A stretch of 33,920 nucleotides of DNA, from the NCBI GenBank assembly GCA_000181795.3, contig CM012954.1, positions 15,545,809-15,579,728 of the forward strand, in the 5' to 3' direction. The stretch comes from Trichinella spiralis. Its lineage: Eukaryota > Nematoda > Enoplea > Trichinellida > Trichinellidae. Positions 32,987 to 33,920 of this stretch are shown one piece after another. The translations under genes and the position numbers were made by a program. The notes beneath the pieces were generated by a model. The model ran no database searches, was not told the DNA's origin, and saw nothing but the letters and a program-made list of their open reading frames with translations. Position 1 is the first letter of the stretch, and every line of letters begins with the position of its first letter.

Positions 32987-33386
32987 TCGTAAAGCAACTG
33001 AAAATTGTTACCAACTGTTGTTTGCTTAGAAATTTTTTTCAAAATGTTCAAACCATTTAAAGCAAAACTATGCAATTAAATTGTAAAAAAATATACTTTC
33101 TACTATTTTATATTAATAAAATAAATAATCACATCGTAAGCATACTGTAATAAGCAAGTAAAAATGTATACTGTAATAGTATTAAAATGTTCATGAAACA
33201 TTGAGAAAAATGTAATTTAATAAAAAGAAATTATAGAAAATGCATAATAAATTAAAATTTATCAATTGAAATTTTATTAAACAAATAGATACATACTTTT
33301 ACAATACTGTAAATGAATGTTTCATATGAAAACGACCTATTCCAAACTGAGTTGCATCATTGGTATAGGATCAGTATATTGCAGAA
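32987..33386. promoter_or_regulatory. Shared divergent 5' region of NKAP and PIN1
   Basis: 400 bp of AT-rich DNA between two divergent start codons. Each end has a splice acceptor: minus-strand TTTTCAG at 32998-33000 (11 nt before the NKAP ATG) and plus-strand ATATTGCAG at 33382-33384 (2 nt before the PIN1 ATG). Room for two promoters is small, so a bidirectional promoter is likely. No TATA, CCAAT or GC box stands out. Confidence 0.5.
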
Positions 33387-33859
33387 ATGTCAGAACAAGA
33401 AGGTAGAAACCAAACTTCAGATGCAAAAGAAGACACTCCTCCACTTCCAAAAGGATGGGAAAAAAGAATGAGTCGAAAAACAGGTAGGTGAAATATTCCT
33501 AATTTTTTCTTACACGAAACAAATTGTTAATAATAATAATAATCATTTTCTGAATACAGGAGAACCATATTATTATAATGTTTATTCACATGAAAGTCAA
33601 TGGCGGCGTCCTACAGAGCCTGCTTTACCGAACATGTCATCCGCGAGCTCATCATCATCATCATCTACATCACGAAATGAGCAGGTAATATATAAATTAT
33701 AGTTGTGAAACTTAACATAAAAGGTTATTAAATTTTATCATCAATTACAGGTTAAATGTTCGCATATTCTTGTGAAACACAAAAATTCTCGACGACCATC
33801 ATCCTGGAAAGAAGCAGTTATCACACGTTCGAAGGAAGATGCGCTTCACTTAATACAAG
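33387..33859 (+). CDS. PIN1: PIN1 peptidyl-prolyl isomerase, 5' part (runs off the window)
   Basis: Three exons are visible: 33387-33483, 33560-33684 and 33751-33859. Phases agree and at least one more exon must lie beyond the window. PIN1 isomerises phospho-Ser/Thr-Pro bonds in nuclear and cytoplasmic regulators of mitosis and transcription. The N-terminal WW domain is complete: [20 protein letters not shown], then HESQWRRP. A Ser-rich linker (about eight Ser) follows, then the start of the parvulin domain: [21 protein letters not shown] with the phosphate-binding Arg pair expected in this family (R-R in SRRPSSW). An extra ~18 residues precede the WW domain compared with human PIN1. The catalytic Cys and C-terminal half are not in the window. 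Confidence 0.95.
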
Positions 33860-33920
33860 GTATTTCCGACTTTTAATTTCATTCATTTTTTTATATTTGG
33901 AATAAACGCAATTAAAACCA

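Overview
The window is animal (metazoan) nuclear DNA. It is AT-rich, and its genes are split by many short introns, mostly about 45-180 nt. The products are conserved eukaryotic proteins: an SCYL1 pseudokinase, a TRAPPC6 subunit, a TIP-1/TAX1BP3 PDZ protein, ISD11/LYRM4, MAT1, an ABCB6/HMT-1-type ABC half transporter, NKAP and PIN1. Splice acceptors lie 1-30 nt upstream of most start codons, intercistronic gaps are short, and one gene pair is separated by 6 nt. This fits a nematode that uses spliced-leader trans-splicing, perhaps an AT-rich basal lineage. That placement is inference; no marker gene proves it.

Layout. 1-15.7 kb holds no gene I can support. It is AT-rich and repeat-bearing: a 189-bp element with perfect 30-bp inverted ends (679-867), a GC-rich hairpin island (about 1281-1500), three ~515-bp tandem repeat units (9361-10920) inside diverged ~1.3-1.5-kb repeats (about 7.2-13.4 kb), an 825-base assembly gap (11814-12638), and a second GC-rich hairpin tract (14484-14680). 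From 15.7 to 33.9 kb the DNA is gene-dense. On the minus strand, read right to left, are NKAP, the ABCB6-like transporter, SCYL1 (with the TIP-1 gene inside one of its introns), TRAPPC6 and a 996-aa disordered S/T/Q/E-rich protein of unknown function. On the plus strand are ISD11-MAT1 as a near-fused pair, and the 5' part of PIN1, which runs off the right edge.

How the genes fit together. SCYL1 and TRAPPC6 are adjacent, on the same strand and 247 nt apart, and both families act in ER-Golgi traffic, so a shared transcript is plausible. ISD11 (mitochondrial Fe-S assembly) and MAT1 (CDK-activating kinase/TFIIH, whose XPD partner is an Fe-S helicase) are 6 nt apart, with an AATAAA overlapping the first stop codon. 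NKAP and PIN1 diverge from a 400-bp gap. NKAP and the ABC gene lie head-to-tail 289 nt apart. The ABC gene and MAT1 converge.

Exon models were built by hand: reading phase was checked across every junction and the joined products were compared with remembered family sequences. Seven of the 34 introns I could place seem to end in AAG instead of CAG or TAG, which is unusual. I recognised no retrovirus, LTR element, Polinton or toxin fossil.
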